64,000 bases of DNA from a virus, in the IMG/VR virus record IMGVR_UViG_3300010883_027406, positions 21,365-85,364 of that record; one strand, given 5' to 3'. Both the position numbers and the translations under genes were made by a program. Of this stretch, positions 57,419 through 64,000 are shown in pieces (position 1 is the stretch's first letter; every line of letters starts with the position of its first letter). The notes under the pieces were generated by a model. That model ran no database searches. It was not told the origin of the DNA and worked only from the letters and a program-made list of their open reading frames with translations.

Positions 57419-57964
57419 TTAATTCAAGGAAGGATCTAAAGGTATGTTTTTTATTGATGCTTTTAATATCTCTAGGTATTCTGTGTTTAATATTTCGTTC
57501 CATAAACTGTCTTTTAAGTTAAAAACATATTCTAATTTTGATTCAAATATAAACCAAGAACCTGATTCAATTTCTTGTTCTATTTGACCAGTTTTCCATC
57601 GGCAATAACCTGCGAAAACTTTTAGTGTTTTTTCTTTTTTTATTATTTTATTTATTGTTTTCTTTGTTACTGTAAAATATACTTTATTTGTAATATATTC
57701 TTCTCCTAATTTTTTGTTTGTATGAATGGATATGATCGGTCCATCTATTGGCCCTCCTATATTGATTAATTGATTTGATTTTTGTTTGTAGCCAGTTGAT
57801 TCTTCCCATATTTTTTCTATTGTTGCGCTTTTTAAATACTTATCTATTATTATTCCGTATGCGCCTTTGTGGCTATGTTCTAATATTAATATTGTGCTTT
57901 TTTCGAAAATGGAATCTTTAATTTCAGGCGAAGCAACCAGTAAATACCCTCTAAGTGATTTCAT
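57419..57964 (-). CDS. algH: AlgH/YqgE (UPF0301) family protein
   Basis: A 181-residue AlgH-family protein: LRGYLLVASPEIKDSIFEKSTILILEHSHKGAYGIIIDK (residues about 4-42), then NIGGPIDGPIISIHTNK, FAGYCRWKTGQIEQEIESGSWF. Family length and motifs are complete. The bacterial function is not established. A phage copy is unusual. AATAAATA precedes on the reverse strand at 57993-58000. Confidence 0.92.
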   Translation of the reverse strand: MKSLRGYLLVASPEIKDSIFEKSTILILEHSHKGAYGIIIDKYLKSATIEKIWEESTGYKQKSNQLINIGGPIDGPIISIHTNKKLGEEYITNKVYFTVTKKTINKIIKKEKTLKVFAGYCRWKTGQIEQEIESGSWFIFESKLEYVFNLKDSLWNEILNTEYLEILKASIKNIPLDPSLN

Positions 57965-57992
57965 TTTTTATACTATTCTAAATTGTGAATAC

Positions 57993-58000
57993 TATTTATT
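57993..58000 (-). promoter_or_regulatory. AATAAATA motif upstream of the algH-like gene
   Basis: Reverse strand AATAAATAGTATT, 28 bases ahead of ATG 57964. The following ATAGTAT is shared with the PspC gene's motif at 11484 (AATAGTAT), strengthening the similarity between the two sites. Confidence 0.35.
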
Positions 58001-58036
58001 TTATCGATTTAAAGATTTCATTGGAAGAGGTATTAT

Positions 58037-58843
58037 ATGACTGGCGACGTAACTGTGGTTATAAGTTGTTGCGGCAGACCTCATAATTTAAAGGGTATTT
58101 GCCAATCCATAAGGTCACAAACGATAAAGCCAAAAGAAATATGGCTTCATTACAATGGTGATCCGGGGTCTTTATATCCGGCAAGGGGAAATCTTTTTGA
58201 TGAAGTTGTTTGTTCGACTGGGGACTTCAAATCAAGATTTGCGACTTCTCTTTGTGCCGACACTTACTATTCTCTAGTTTGTGATGATGATTGTTTTTTA
58301 GGAAATAAGTGGATTGAAAATTGTCTAAAAACAATAGAGAGATCCCCAGGAATTATTGGGCCTGTTGGAAGCGTGCTGTCGGAAAGCACCCGTATTGAAG
58401 AAGGAGTTGAAATTGTTTGTGGCAAGGATGACGTTAAGAAGATAACAGAAGTTGATTTTGTCAGTGGATCTTATTTTTTAAAGACTGAGTGGGCACGTCA
58501 TTTGTTTAGAGCAAAGACGATAGGTCGCAGTTGGGGATGTGATGGTTTCCAATTGGCGGCACGAGCGTGGTGTGCGGAGGGGGTTAGATGTTTTATGCCG
58601 CCACAACCCGCAGACAAGGAAGGCCATGGTTGTTGTTACTTCGGAATGTCGCAGCAAGATCGGCACAATCGTAAAAAATACAAAATGAAAGAATCTAAAC
58701 AAAAAAAACTTGACGCTGCTGGCTGGAAAGTTGGTTCGGCGGAAGAGTTTTTAGGAGGCCAATTGTTTGTTGATCATGAAATGGAATTAGGCTGGATGCC
58801 ACTGTGTCTTAGGAGTAGGATGTCAGATAATAATTCTATATAA
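58037..58843 (+). CDS. Family 2 glycosyltransferase-like protein
   Basis: A 268-residue GT2-type protein: VTVVISCCGRPHNLKGICQSIRSQT, LVCDDDCFLGNKWIEN (DxD), and FVSGSYFLKTEWARHLF. A C-terminal part is His/Cys-rich. First of a cluster of glycan genes (58037-64000). GGAAGAGGTATTAT gives a ribosome site. Confidence 0.8.
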   Translation: MTGDVTVVISCCGRPHNLKGICQSIRSQTIKPKEIWLHYNGDPGSLYPARGNLFDEVVCSTGDFKSRFATSLCADTYYSLVCDDDCFLGNKWIENCLKTIERSPGIIGPVGSVLSESTRIEEGVEIVCGKDDVKKITEVDFVSGSYFLKTEWARHLFRAKTIGRSWGCDGFQLAARAWCAEGVRCFMPPQPADKEGHGCCYFGMSQQDRHNRKKYKMKESKQKKLDAAGWKVGSAEEFLGGQLFVDHEMELGWMPLCLRSRMSDNNSI

Positions 58844-58857
58844 TATAGGAGGATTAT

Positions 58858-59463
58858 ATGTCAGCGACACTTCAGAAGAAGGTTTTGGTTCTTAATAAGT
58901 CATGGGTTGCGGTTGGTTCAGTTTCTCTCAAACGAGCCATAACACTTGTGTTTTCTGCTTATAAAGATGGTGAATCAAAGGCGAAAATAGTAGACCCTGT
59001 TAATGACTTTCAATTGTTTACTTGGAAAGATTGGTCCCAGTTTGTTCCAAGTGATGGGGAAGATTCAATAAGTAGTTCTAATTTAGTTTTTAGAGTGCCA
59101 GAAATTATTGTGTTAGGAAGGTATAATAAACTTCCTAATAGGAAGGTTTATTTTAATAGGAGGAATCTTTATCGTAGAGATAATTTTACTTGCCAGTATT
59201 GTGAGCGTAAGCTTGATTCCTCAGAGCTAACTATAGATCATATTGTTCCTAGGTCTCGTGGCGGAAAGTCTAATTGGGCCAATTGCGTTCTTGCTTGCAA
59301 TAAATGCAATGCAAAAAAAGGAAGTAGCTTTCTTTCGGAAATTGGTTTAAGTCTTATGAGAAAACCATTTAAGCCCAAATTTAACATGTTAGACATTGAC
59401 GTGAAAATTAAATCTTGGGAACATTTTCTTGGAGAAGCATATTGGAATGTTGAGCTAAAGTGA
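58858..59463 (+). CDS. HNH endonuclease
   Basis: A 201-residue HNH nuclease: VLVLNKSWVAVGSVSLKRA at the N-terminus (typical of this HNH family), CQYCERKLDSSELTIDHIVPRSRGGKSNWANCVLACNKCNAKKG, with the CxxC...DHIxPxxxGG...N...CxxCN zinc-finger HNH core. It may nick or cut DNA; phage copies include homing and packaging nucleases. AGGAGG ribosome binding site. Confidence 0.92.
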   Translation: MSATLQKKVLVLNKSWVAVGSVSLKRAITLVFSAYKDGESKAKIVDPVNDFQLFTWKDWSQFVPSDGEDSISSSNLVFRVPEIIVLGRYNKLPNRKVYFNRRNLYRRDNFTCQYCERKLDSSELTIDHIVPRSRGGKSNWANCVLACNKCNAKKGSSFLSEIGLSLMRKPFKPKFNMLDIDVKIKSWEHFLGEAYWNVELK

Positions 59464-59476
59464 CTCTCATAGTTCC

Positions 59477-60301
59477 ATGAGAGCTTGCGTATATTTTTCT
59501 AATCCTCATCCATTTTATATGTTCATGGTTATGAACAGTATAAAGATGCTTCGTAATTACAATCAGTCTATTCCCATCTACCTTTACCTCATTGACACTC
59601 CTGTTACCATTTTTAATAGTGAAGGCATCAATACTGGCAAATCCTTCAATGGGGTTCATTATAATTTTGATAAGTATGACAAAGGCAAAGAGTTCTTTAC
59701 AGATTTCTGCAATTTGTTTAATGTTAAGGTTGTTTACAAACCTTGGAAAAAAGATTATTTGGAATATTTTCTAATTAATAAGATTTATTTGTGTGAGTGC
59801 GAGGCTGAGTCGGTTGCTTTTTTAGATGCGGATACTTTTATTTTTAGAGATATAGAAGAATTATTTGATGCAAATCAAAAAAATGATTTTATTGCTTGTG
59901 AGAGCCATATGCCTTCTGATTGGAGTGGTGACTTTTTAGGAAGTACTGTACCATTTAACAGTGGGGTCATGTTGTTTAATAATAGTTCGCATAAAAGAAT
60001 CGGCCCTTTGTGGGCTAATCAATGTGAGGAAATTTTGCGTGGCGACACGGAGTTGTCTAGTTGGATAAAAAACGGGAACAAATGGAGGACAGAAGAGGTA
60101 TCCATTTCTAAAGTTGTTTTAGATAATGACATTGATTTTTCTTATTTTCCTAGGAGTCAAGTTTTTTTTCCCAAAATGCAAGGTGATGTAAAACTTTATT
60201 CTACAATTGTGTATCATTCTTTTACGCAAAACTGGAGGAAGATGTACAATTTATGTCAGGGAAGTTCACGTAAACTCAAAAATAGGTTTATTAAAAAATG
60301 A
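59477..60301 (+). CDS. Glycosyltransferase with GT-A fold (GT8-like)
   Basis: A 274-residue protein with VAFLDADTFIFRDIEELF (DxD) and PFNSGVMLFNNS, common in GT8 and related families. VYFSNPHPFYMFMVMNSIKM starts it. Acceptor unknown. Its end overlaps the flavoprotein gene by ATGA. Confidence 0.78.
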   Translation: MRACVYFSNPHPFYMFMVMNSIKMLRNYNQSIPIYLYLIDTPVTIFNSEGINTGKSFNGVHYNFDKYDKGKEFFTDFCNLFNVKVVYKPWKKDYLEYFLINKIYLCECEAESVAFLDADTFIFRDIEELFDANQKNDFIACESHMPSDWSGDFLGSTVPFNSGVMLFNNSSHKRIGPLWANQCEEILRGDTELSSWIKNGNKWRTEEVSISKVVLDNDIDFSYFPRSQVFFPKMQGDVKLYSTIVYHSFTQNWRKMYNLCQGSSRKLKNRFIKK

Positions 60302-61884
60302 AATACGATGTAATCATAATTGGTGGTGGTCACAATGGTTTGGTTGCTGCGGCGTTTTTAGCAAAGAAGAAACTCAAAGTATGTGTCATTGAAAAAAGCG
60401 ACGTGTTGGGAGGGTGCTGTTCTACTGAAGAACTTTGGCCTGGATTCAAGGTGTCGCCCGCTGCCTATGTCATTAGTTTATTTTCTTCGAAAATAATTAA
60501 GAGTTTGGATTTAAAGAAATATGGCTTTAAAATTCTTCCTCGCAATCCTTCTTCTTTTACGCCTTTGTCGAATGGGAAGTCTTTGGTCTTAGGGCATGAT
60601 GAAAAAGGGAATATAGAAGAGATAGGGTCATTTAGTGTCAAAGATGCAATAAGATATAAAGAATATGAAAAATATCTTACGGATGTGGCAAAGGTTCTTG
60701 AGCCTCTTATGGAGAAATCCCCTCCGGTGCTTCCTTCTCCGTGGAGAAAGCTTAGTGTAAAAAATAAAATTAGAAATATAGTTAGGTTATCTAGATCTGC
60801 TCGTGCGGTCAAAAAACTTGCTTCACTAGATGCTATTAGACTGATGAACGGTAGCGCAATGGATCTTTTGGACGAATGGTTTGAAAGCGATGTTCTTAAA
60901 GCTACGCTGGCCACAGACGCCGTCATAGGCGCCCACATGTCCCCCTCAGACGCAGGAAGTGCATATGTTCTTCTACACCATGTTATGGGCAATGCAGGCG
61001 GTCAGAGAGGCGTCTGGGGCTATGTAGAGGGAGGAATGGGAGGATTAGCGGATTCTTTGGAAAGGTGTTGTATTAATTACGGAGTAGAATTCGTAAAAGA
61101 GACCGAAGTTAGACAAATAGTAGTTAAAAATTCAAAAGTAGAGGCGGTTTTGACAGACAATGGTTATTTTGAGACCAATGTAGTTGCTTCTTCTGTCGAT
61201 GCAAATTTAACTTTTAACAAATTAATAGATGCTCCCTTGCCGGATGGGTTTTTTAATGCTGTCAATAGAATTGATTATTCGTCAGCGTCAGCTAAAGTGA
61301 ATTTGGCTTTAAGTGGGGTGCCGGAGTTCACAGCCGGAAAAAGTAGAGATATTAGTTGTTTAAATGGAACAATTCATATATCCCCATCTGTTTCTTATAT
61401 TGAAGATGCTTTTTCGGATTCAAAACAAGGAAAATTCAGTCGAAAACCTGTGTTGGAAATAACCATTCCTTCTATGGTAGATAAAACTATTGCCCCTGAG
61501 GGCAAGCATATTATGTCGATTTTTATTCAATATGCTCCTTATAAATTGTCGGGAGGATGGAATAATAAGAACAAAGATGCTTTGTTTAATACTTGTATTG
61601 AAACTGTTGGAGATTATGCTCCTAACATTAAGGACTTGATTCTTCATAAACAAGTTTTAACCCCTGTAGATTTAGAAAAAAAATATGGTCTGACGGGGGG
61701 GAATATTTTTCAGGGTGCTATGTCGGCCAATCAAATTTATTGTTTTAGACCTGTGTCTGGTTATTGTGATTATAGAACTCCTATTGAGGGCTTGTATATG
61801 TGCGGAGCGGCTACTCACCCTGGCGGAGGAGTCACAGGTCTAAGTGGAAGAAATGGTGCTTATTCTATTTTAGAGGATTATTAA
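60298..61884 (+). CDS. PYROXD2-like/phytoene desaturase-family flavoprotein
   Basis: A 528-residue FAD-dependent oxidoreductase: YDVIIIGGGHNGLVAAAFLAKKKLKVCVIEKSDVLGGCCSTEELWPGF (residues 3-50; dinucleotide-binding motif and following), VSPAAYVISLFS, and a C-terminal MCGAATHPGGGVTGLSGRNGAY. It is closest to PYROXD2/COG1233 proteins, whose substrates are largely unknown; carotenoid desaturases are relatives. In the glycan cluster it may oxidise an isoprenoid or sugar-linked compound; this is a guess. Confidence 0.88.
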   Translation: MKYDVIIIGGGHNGLVAAAFLAKKKLKVCVIEKSDVLGGCCSTEELWPGFKVSPAAYVISLFSSKIIKSLDLKKYGFKILPRNPSSFTPLSNGKSLVLGHDEKGNIEEIGSFSVKDAIRYKEYEKYLTDVAKVLEPLMEKSPPVLPSPWRKLSVKNKIRNIVRLSRSARAVKKLASLDAIRLMNGSAMDLLDEWFESDVLKATLATDAVIGAHMSPSDAGSAYVLLHHVMGNAGGQRGVWGYVEGGMGGLADSLERCCINYGVEFVKETEVRQIVVKNSKVEAVLTDNGYFETNVVASSVDANLTFNKLIDAPLPDGFFNAVNRIDYSSASAKVNLALSGVPEFTAGKSRDISCLNGTIHISPSVSYIEDAFSDSKQGKFSRKPVLEITIPSMVDKTIAPEGKHIMSIFIQYAPYKLSGGWNNKNKDALFNTCIETVGDYAPNIKDLILHKQVLTPVDLEKKYGLTGGNIFQGAMSANQIYCFRPVSGYCDYRTPIEGLYMCGAATHPGGGVTGLSGRNGAYSILEDY

Positions 61885-62292
61885 ATGCACCCGTATAAAG
61901 GCGTTCCTGTAAAGTTTGTTTCCAAGACATGGGGCTGGGAATCTTGGATAGTCAATAAAGATGAGTATTGCGGAAAGTTACTCTTTTTTAAGAAGGGGAA
62001 GAAGTGTAGTTTCCATTACCATCAAAAGGATGAAACTTTTTATATTCAAGAGGGGAAACTAAAAGTTTGGTACTCCTTTGATGATGATTTTCCCGAAGAA
62101 AGTGGTTGTGCAATTTGGGATAATCGTGACCCCACGCAGAGAGGAATTATTGTTTTGGATGAAGGGGACACTTTTTATGTCAAGCCCCCAATGCGACATA
62201 GAATGATGGGTCTAAAAGATACGCTTGTTCTTGAATTCTCTACTAAACACTCAGATTCAGATACGGTAAGGATAATAAAAAGTGAAAATTAA
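61885..62292 (+). CDS. Cupin-fold protein
   Basis: A 135-residue cupin: CSFHYHQKDETFYIQEGKLKVWYSF (metal ligands His-His-Glu) and DTFYVKPPMRHRMM (second His). The pattern resembles sugar-isomerase-type cupins. It starts directly after the flavoprotein stop and overlaps the next gene by 11 bases. Confidence 0.82.
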   Translation: MHPYKGVPVKFVSKTWGWESWIVNKDEYCGKLLFFKKGKKCSFHYHQKDETFYIQEGKLKVWYSFDDDFPEESGCAIWDNRDPTQRGIIVLDEGDTFYVKPPMRHRMMGLKDTLVLEFSTKHSDSDTVRIIKSEN

Positions 62293-63346
62293 ACCTGTAA
62301 TTGGAATTGCACTGGATTTAAATTTAGAATCTGTCAGTGGGATCAGAATTGACGATTTAATTAAGAGGTCGCTTAGGAAGCTTTATAGGGAATTGAAACA
62401 GGATTTTATATTTCATTTACATAATCCTAAATCTGATTTGTATGATGTTGAATCGAATGAAATCAATGAAAATTATTTTTCTGCCGAATTAAATGATTTT
62501 ACTCTTCCTTGCCCATTTAAATTTCAGACAGTATTGACTGGTTTGTTGGATCGTGTGGCAAATGATTGCGATAGTCCAGTTTTGGTCATTATAACAAACA
62601 GATACTTTGAAGAACAAAAATCTTGTTATGAATTAATGTTGCGTAATAATTTAAAAAAGGATTTGAATTGCAATTTTGTATTGGTGGGTGTTGGCGATAA
62701 TTATGATAAAGATTCATTTTCTAGTTTAAGTAGTTTATCGTCGCTCTGTGATTTTGTTCATTTAGAGTTAGATGAATTGGAAGAATTAAATGATACATTA
62801 TTATCATCCTTTATTCTCCATCTCACACATTGCGACCAGTTTAAACCGAGCAATGCTACATTGGTGGCACTACTTGACTCAAATAAAAAAAATATGGACA
62901 AGAACGTGCCGACACTGGATACCGCACACTATTGTGCCACGTTTGATTCTTCAGGGGGTTTTAATATTAGCGGCGATGTTGAAGTTAATGCGGATGATGA
63001 TTTGTGCGAACAAGACAAAGTTCATTGTGAAGTTGGCGGAGTTTCTTTAAAGGCTAAAGGTTGTGCGGAAGTGGATGTTGAAGTTAATGCGGATGATGAT
63101 TTGTGCGGCAAAGAAGGCATCGTCCACTCCAAAGGCGAAATGACCTTGAAAACCCACGATGCTACTGACAAAGTTCATTGTGAAGTTGGCGAAGTTTCTT
63201 TAAAGGCTAAAGGTTGTGCGGAAGTGGATGTGGTTGCTAAAAAATCAGTCAAGTCAATGAAGCGAACAACAAAGAAGCCAACAAAGAAGCCAACAAAGAA
63301 AAAAGTAAATAAAAAATCAAATAATACAAGTGAAGAGGATAAGTGA
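62282..63346 (+). CDS. Unknown protein with VWA-like N-terminal part and internal repeats
   Basis: A 354-residue protein with GTG start 62282. The N-terminal 200 residues look alpha/beta (PVIGIALDLNLESVSGIRIDDL; VLVIITNRYFEEQKSC; NFVLVGVGDNYDKDSF), compatible with a VWA/Rossmann-like fold lacking a clear MIDAS. Residues about 230-320 contain repeated EVNADDDLC and DKVHCEVGGVSLKAKGCAEVDV segments, and the C-terminus is basic (MKRTTKKPTKKPTKKK). Function unknown. The stop overlaps the next gene as GTGA. Confidence 0.6.
   Translation: MKIKPVIGIALDLNLESVSGIRIDDLIKRSLRKLYRELKQDFIFHLHNPKSDLYDVESNEINENYFSAELNDFTLPCPFKFQTVLTGLLDRVANDCDSPVLVIITNRYFEEQKSCYELMLRNNLKKDLNCNFVLVGVGDNYDKDSFSSLSSLSSLCDFVHLELDELEELNDTLLSSFILHLTHCDQFKPSNATLVALLDSNKKNMDKNVPTLDTAHYCATFDSSGGFNISGDVEVNADDDLCEQDKVHCEVGGVSLKAKGCAEVDVEVNADDDLCGKEGIVHSKGEMTLKTHDATDKVHCEVGEVSLKAKGCAEVDVVAKKSVKSMKRTTKKPTKKPTKKKVNKKSNNTSEEDK
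62975..63232 (+). repeat. Nested tandem duplication in the VWA-like gene
   Basis: GATGTTGAAGTTAATGCGGATGATGA (25+ bases, named by position) occurs at 62975 and 63074. A 66-base unit starting GACAAAGTTCATTG occurs at 63014-63079 and 63167-63232 with one mismatch. The second half of this stretch appears to be a recent duplication. Confidence 0.9.
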
Positions 63347-64000
63347 AAACTTCAAAGCCAAACCCTGTAAAGCACTATGCGTTTTTCAATTCTAATGTAG
63401 ATATAATAATACCTTTCCATAATCAACAAAGCAAAGTTGCTCGTTTAGTCGATAGTATAATTGTAAATGTTAAAAGCAACCGAATTAGGTTCATATTGGT
63501 AGATGACGCATCTGCTGATAAGAATTTTGTTTCAGATTTTAATCCCGTTCCGTACATCACAGCGGTCAGGACGGATGAGCGAGTTGGATTTGGTGGCGCA
63601 TTAAAAATTGGTTTTGAAAATAGTAAATCTCCGTGGCTGTGTTTTGTCCATTCAGATTGTGTTGTTGAAAATTCACAATGGTTAATTGCTTTAATGCAGA
63701 CAATGTCTAATCTTAAAGACGAAGGAGTCAAATTGGTTTCTTCTAGGTCTAACAATCCTCAAATTGGCGACAAAAGGCTTGAGGGGAAAATAGATGATCA
63801 TGTTGAAGATGTTATTTTAGATGATACTTTTGTTCCTTTATATTCTGCCTTGTGTCATAGAGAATTGTTTTCTAATGTTAATGGGTTTATAAAATCATAT
63901 CCTTATGCCGGATACGAGGATGAGGAGTTTTATTATAGGATGAAAAGATATGGATTTAAGCAAGCCATATGTGCAAAGAGTTGGATTTGGCATGAGGGAA
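63343..64000 (+). CDS. Family 2 glycosyltransferase (partial, runs off the window)
   Basis: A GT2-type domain starting at GTG 63343: VDIIIPFHNQQSKVARLVDSI, FILVDDASADKN, VGFGGALKIGFENSKSPWLCFVHSDC (DxD-like HSD). The frame remains open to the window edge (219 codons). The visible part includes PYAGYEDEEFYYRMKRYGF, typical of rhamnosyl/galactosyl transferases of this type. Confidence 0.85.
   Translation, partial: MKTSKPNPVKHYAFFNSNVDIIIPFHNQQSKVARLVDSIIVNVKSNRIRFILVDDASADKNFVSDFNPVPYITAVRTDERVGFGGALKIGFENSKSPWLCFVHSDCVVENSQWLIALMQTMSNLKDEGVKLVSSRSNNPQIGDKRLEGKIDDHVEDVILDDTFVPLYSALCHRELFSNVNGFIKSYPYAGYEDEEFYYRMKRYGFKQAICAKSWIWHEG

Noticed and set aside
58858-59463. HNH gene as a homing endonuclease mobile element
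   Set aside because: It sits cleanly between two glycan genes and does not interrupt any gene; no flanking repeats were seen.
1-64000. Reassigned stop codon
   Set aside because: TAA, TAG and TGA all end well-supported genes in many places, and no in-frame stops interrupt recognised proteins.
1-64000. Bacterial chromosome rather than phage
   Set aside because: There are no rRNA genes, no full metabolic operons, and many phage-type genes; but the window lacks a terminase or major capsid gene, so this is strong inference only.

Overview
This window looks like an internal segment of a very large tailed dsDNA phage (jumbo or megaphage class). The evidence is dense, mostly plus-strand coding with ATGA, TAATG and GTGA overlaps, many orphan genes, repeat-rich beta-strand structural proteins, phage-type PhoH, ClpP-like, dCMP deaminase, GroES and DnaJ genes, a split replicative polymerase, and phage-borne translation parts (tmRNA, tRNA-Glu, bS21, peptide deformylase). 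There is no rRNA, no complete metabolic operon and no integrase. TAA, TAG and TGA all end genes, so the standard bacterial code applies. AGGAG-type ribosome binding sites are common. The sequence is AT-rich. Nothing identifies the host.

Layout. 0-8 kb: a zinc ribbon protein, the PrkA kinase / DUF444 / SpoVR trio known from bacterial stress and sporulation, a ClpP-like peptidase and a putative PD-(D/E)XK nuclease. 8-15 kb: a DnaE-type DNA polymerase in two pieces. The N-terminal piece has the PHP domain and GRGS motif; the C-terminal piece has the catalytic aspartates and OB fold. Between them lie an asparaginase-like domain, reverse-strand genes, a possible I78-type inhibitor and a complete tmRNA whose tag ends FAMAA. 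15-21 kb: a DHH phosphoesterase, two glycosyltransferase-like proteins, bS21, a ribbon-helix-helix protein and peptide deformylase. 21-34 kb: a lipoprotein, an indoleamine 2,3-dioxygenase family protein, dCMP deaminase, a structural protein, a pyruvate/indolepyruvate decarboxylase family enzyme, an IscA-like protein, an aldehyde dehydrogenase, a nucleotide-sugar dehydrogenase, GroES and DnaJ. 34-46 kb: reverse-strand MKxF proteins, a dUTPase-fold protein, sugar genes, PhoH, a 1217-residue repeat-rich structural protein and class I aldolase. 46-57 kb: an amidoligase, secreted proteins, GNAT, a methyltransferase, tRNA-Glu, a small sigma factor, a CAP protein, two large orphans, a HAD protein and a mini kinase-like protein. 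57-64 kb: an AlgH protein, then glycosyltransferases, an HNH nuclease, a PYROXD2-like flavoprotein and a cupin.

Three themes stand out. First, translation takeover: tmRNA, tRNA-Glu, bS21 and deformylase in one phage. Second, aromatic or tryptophan chemistry: an IDO-family heme dioxygenase upstream of a ThDP decarboxylase and an aldehyde dehydrogenase; the substrates are inferred. Third, a set of proteins, most on the reverse strand, that start with an MKxFxxFIxE-like peptide resembling the capsid-targeting sequence of T4 internal head proteins. These include a zincin and a kinase-like protein, so they may be packaged effectors. Several of the reverse-strand transcription units have an ATAAATA motif upstream, like T4 late promoters. 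All functional calls are from reading motifs by eye; no database search was run.
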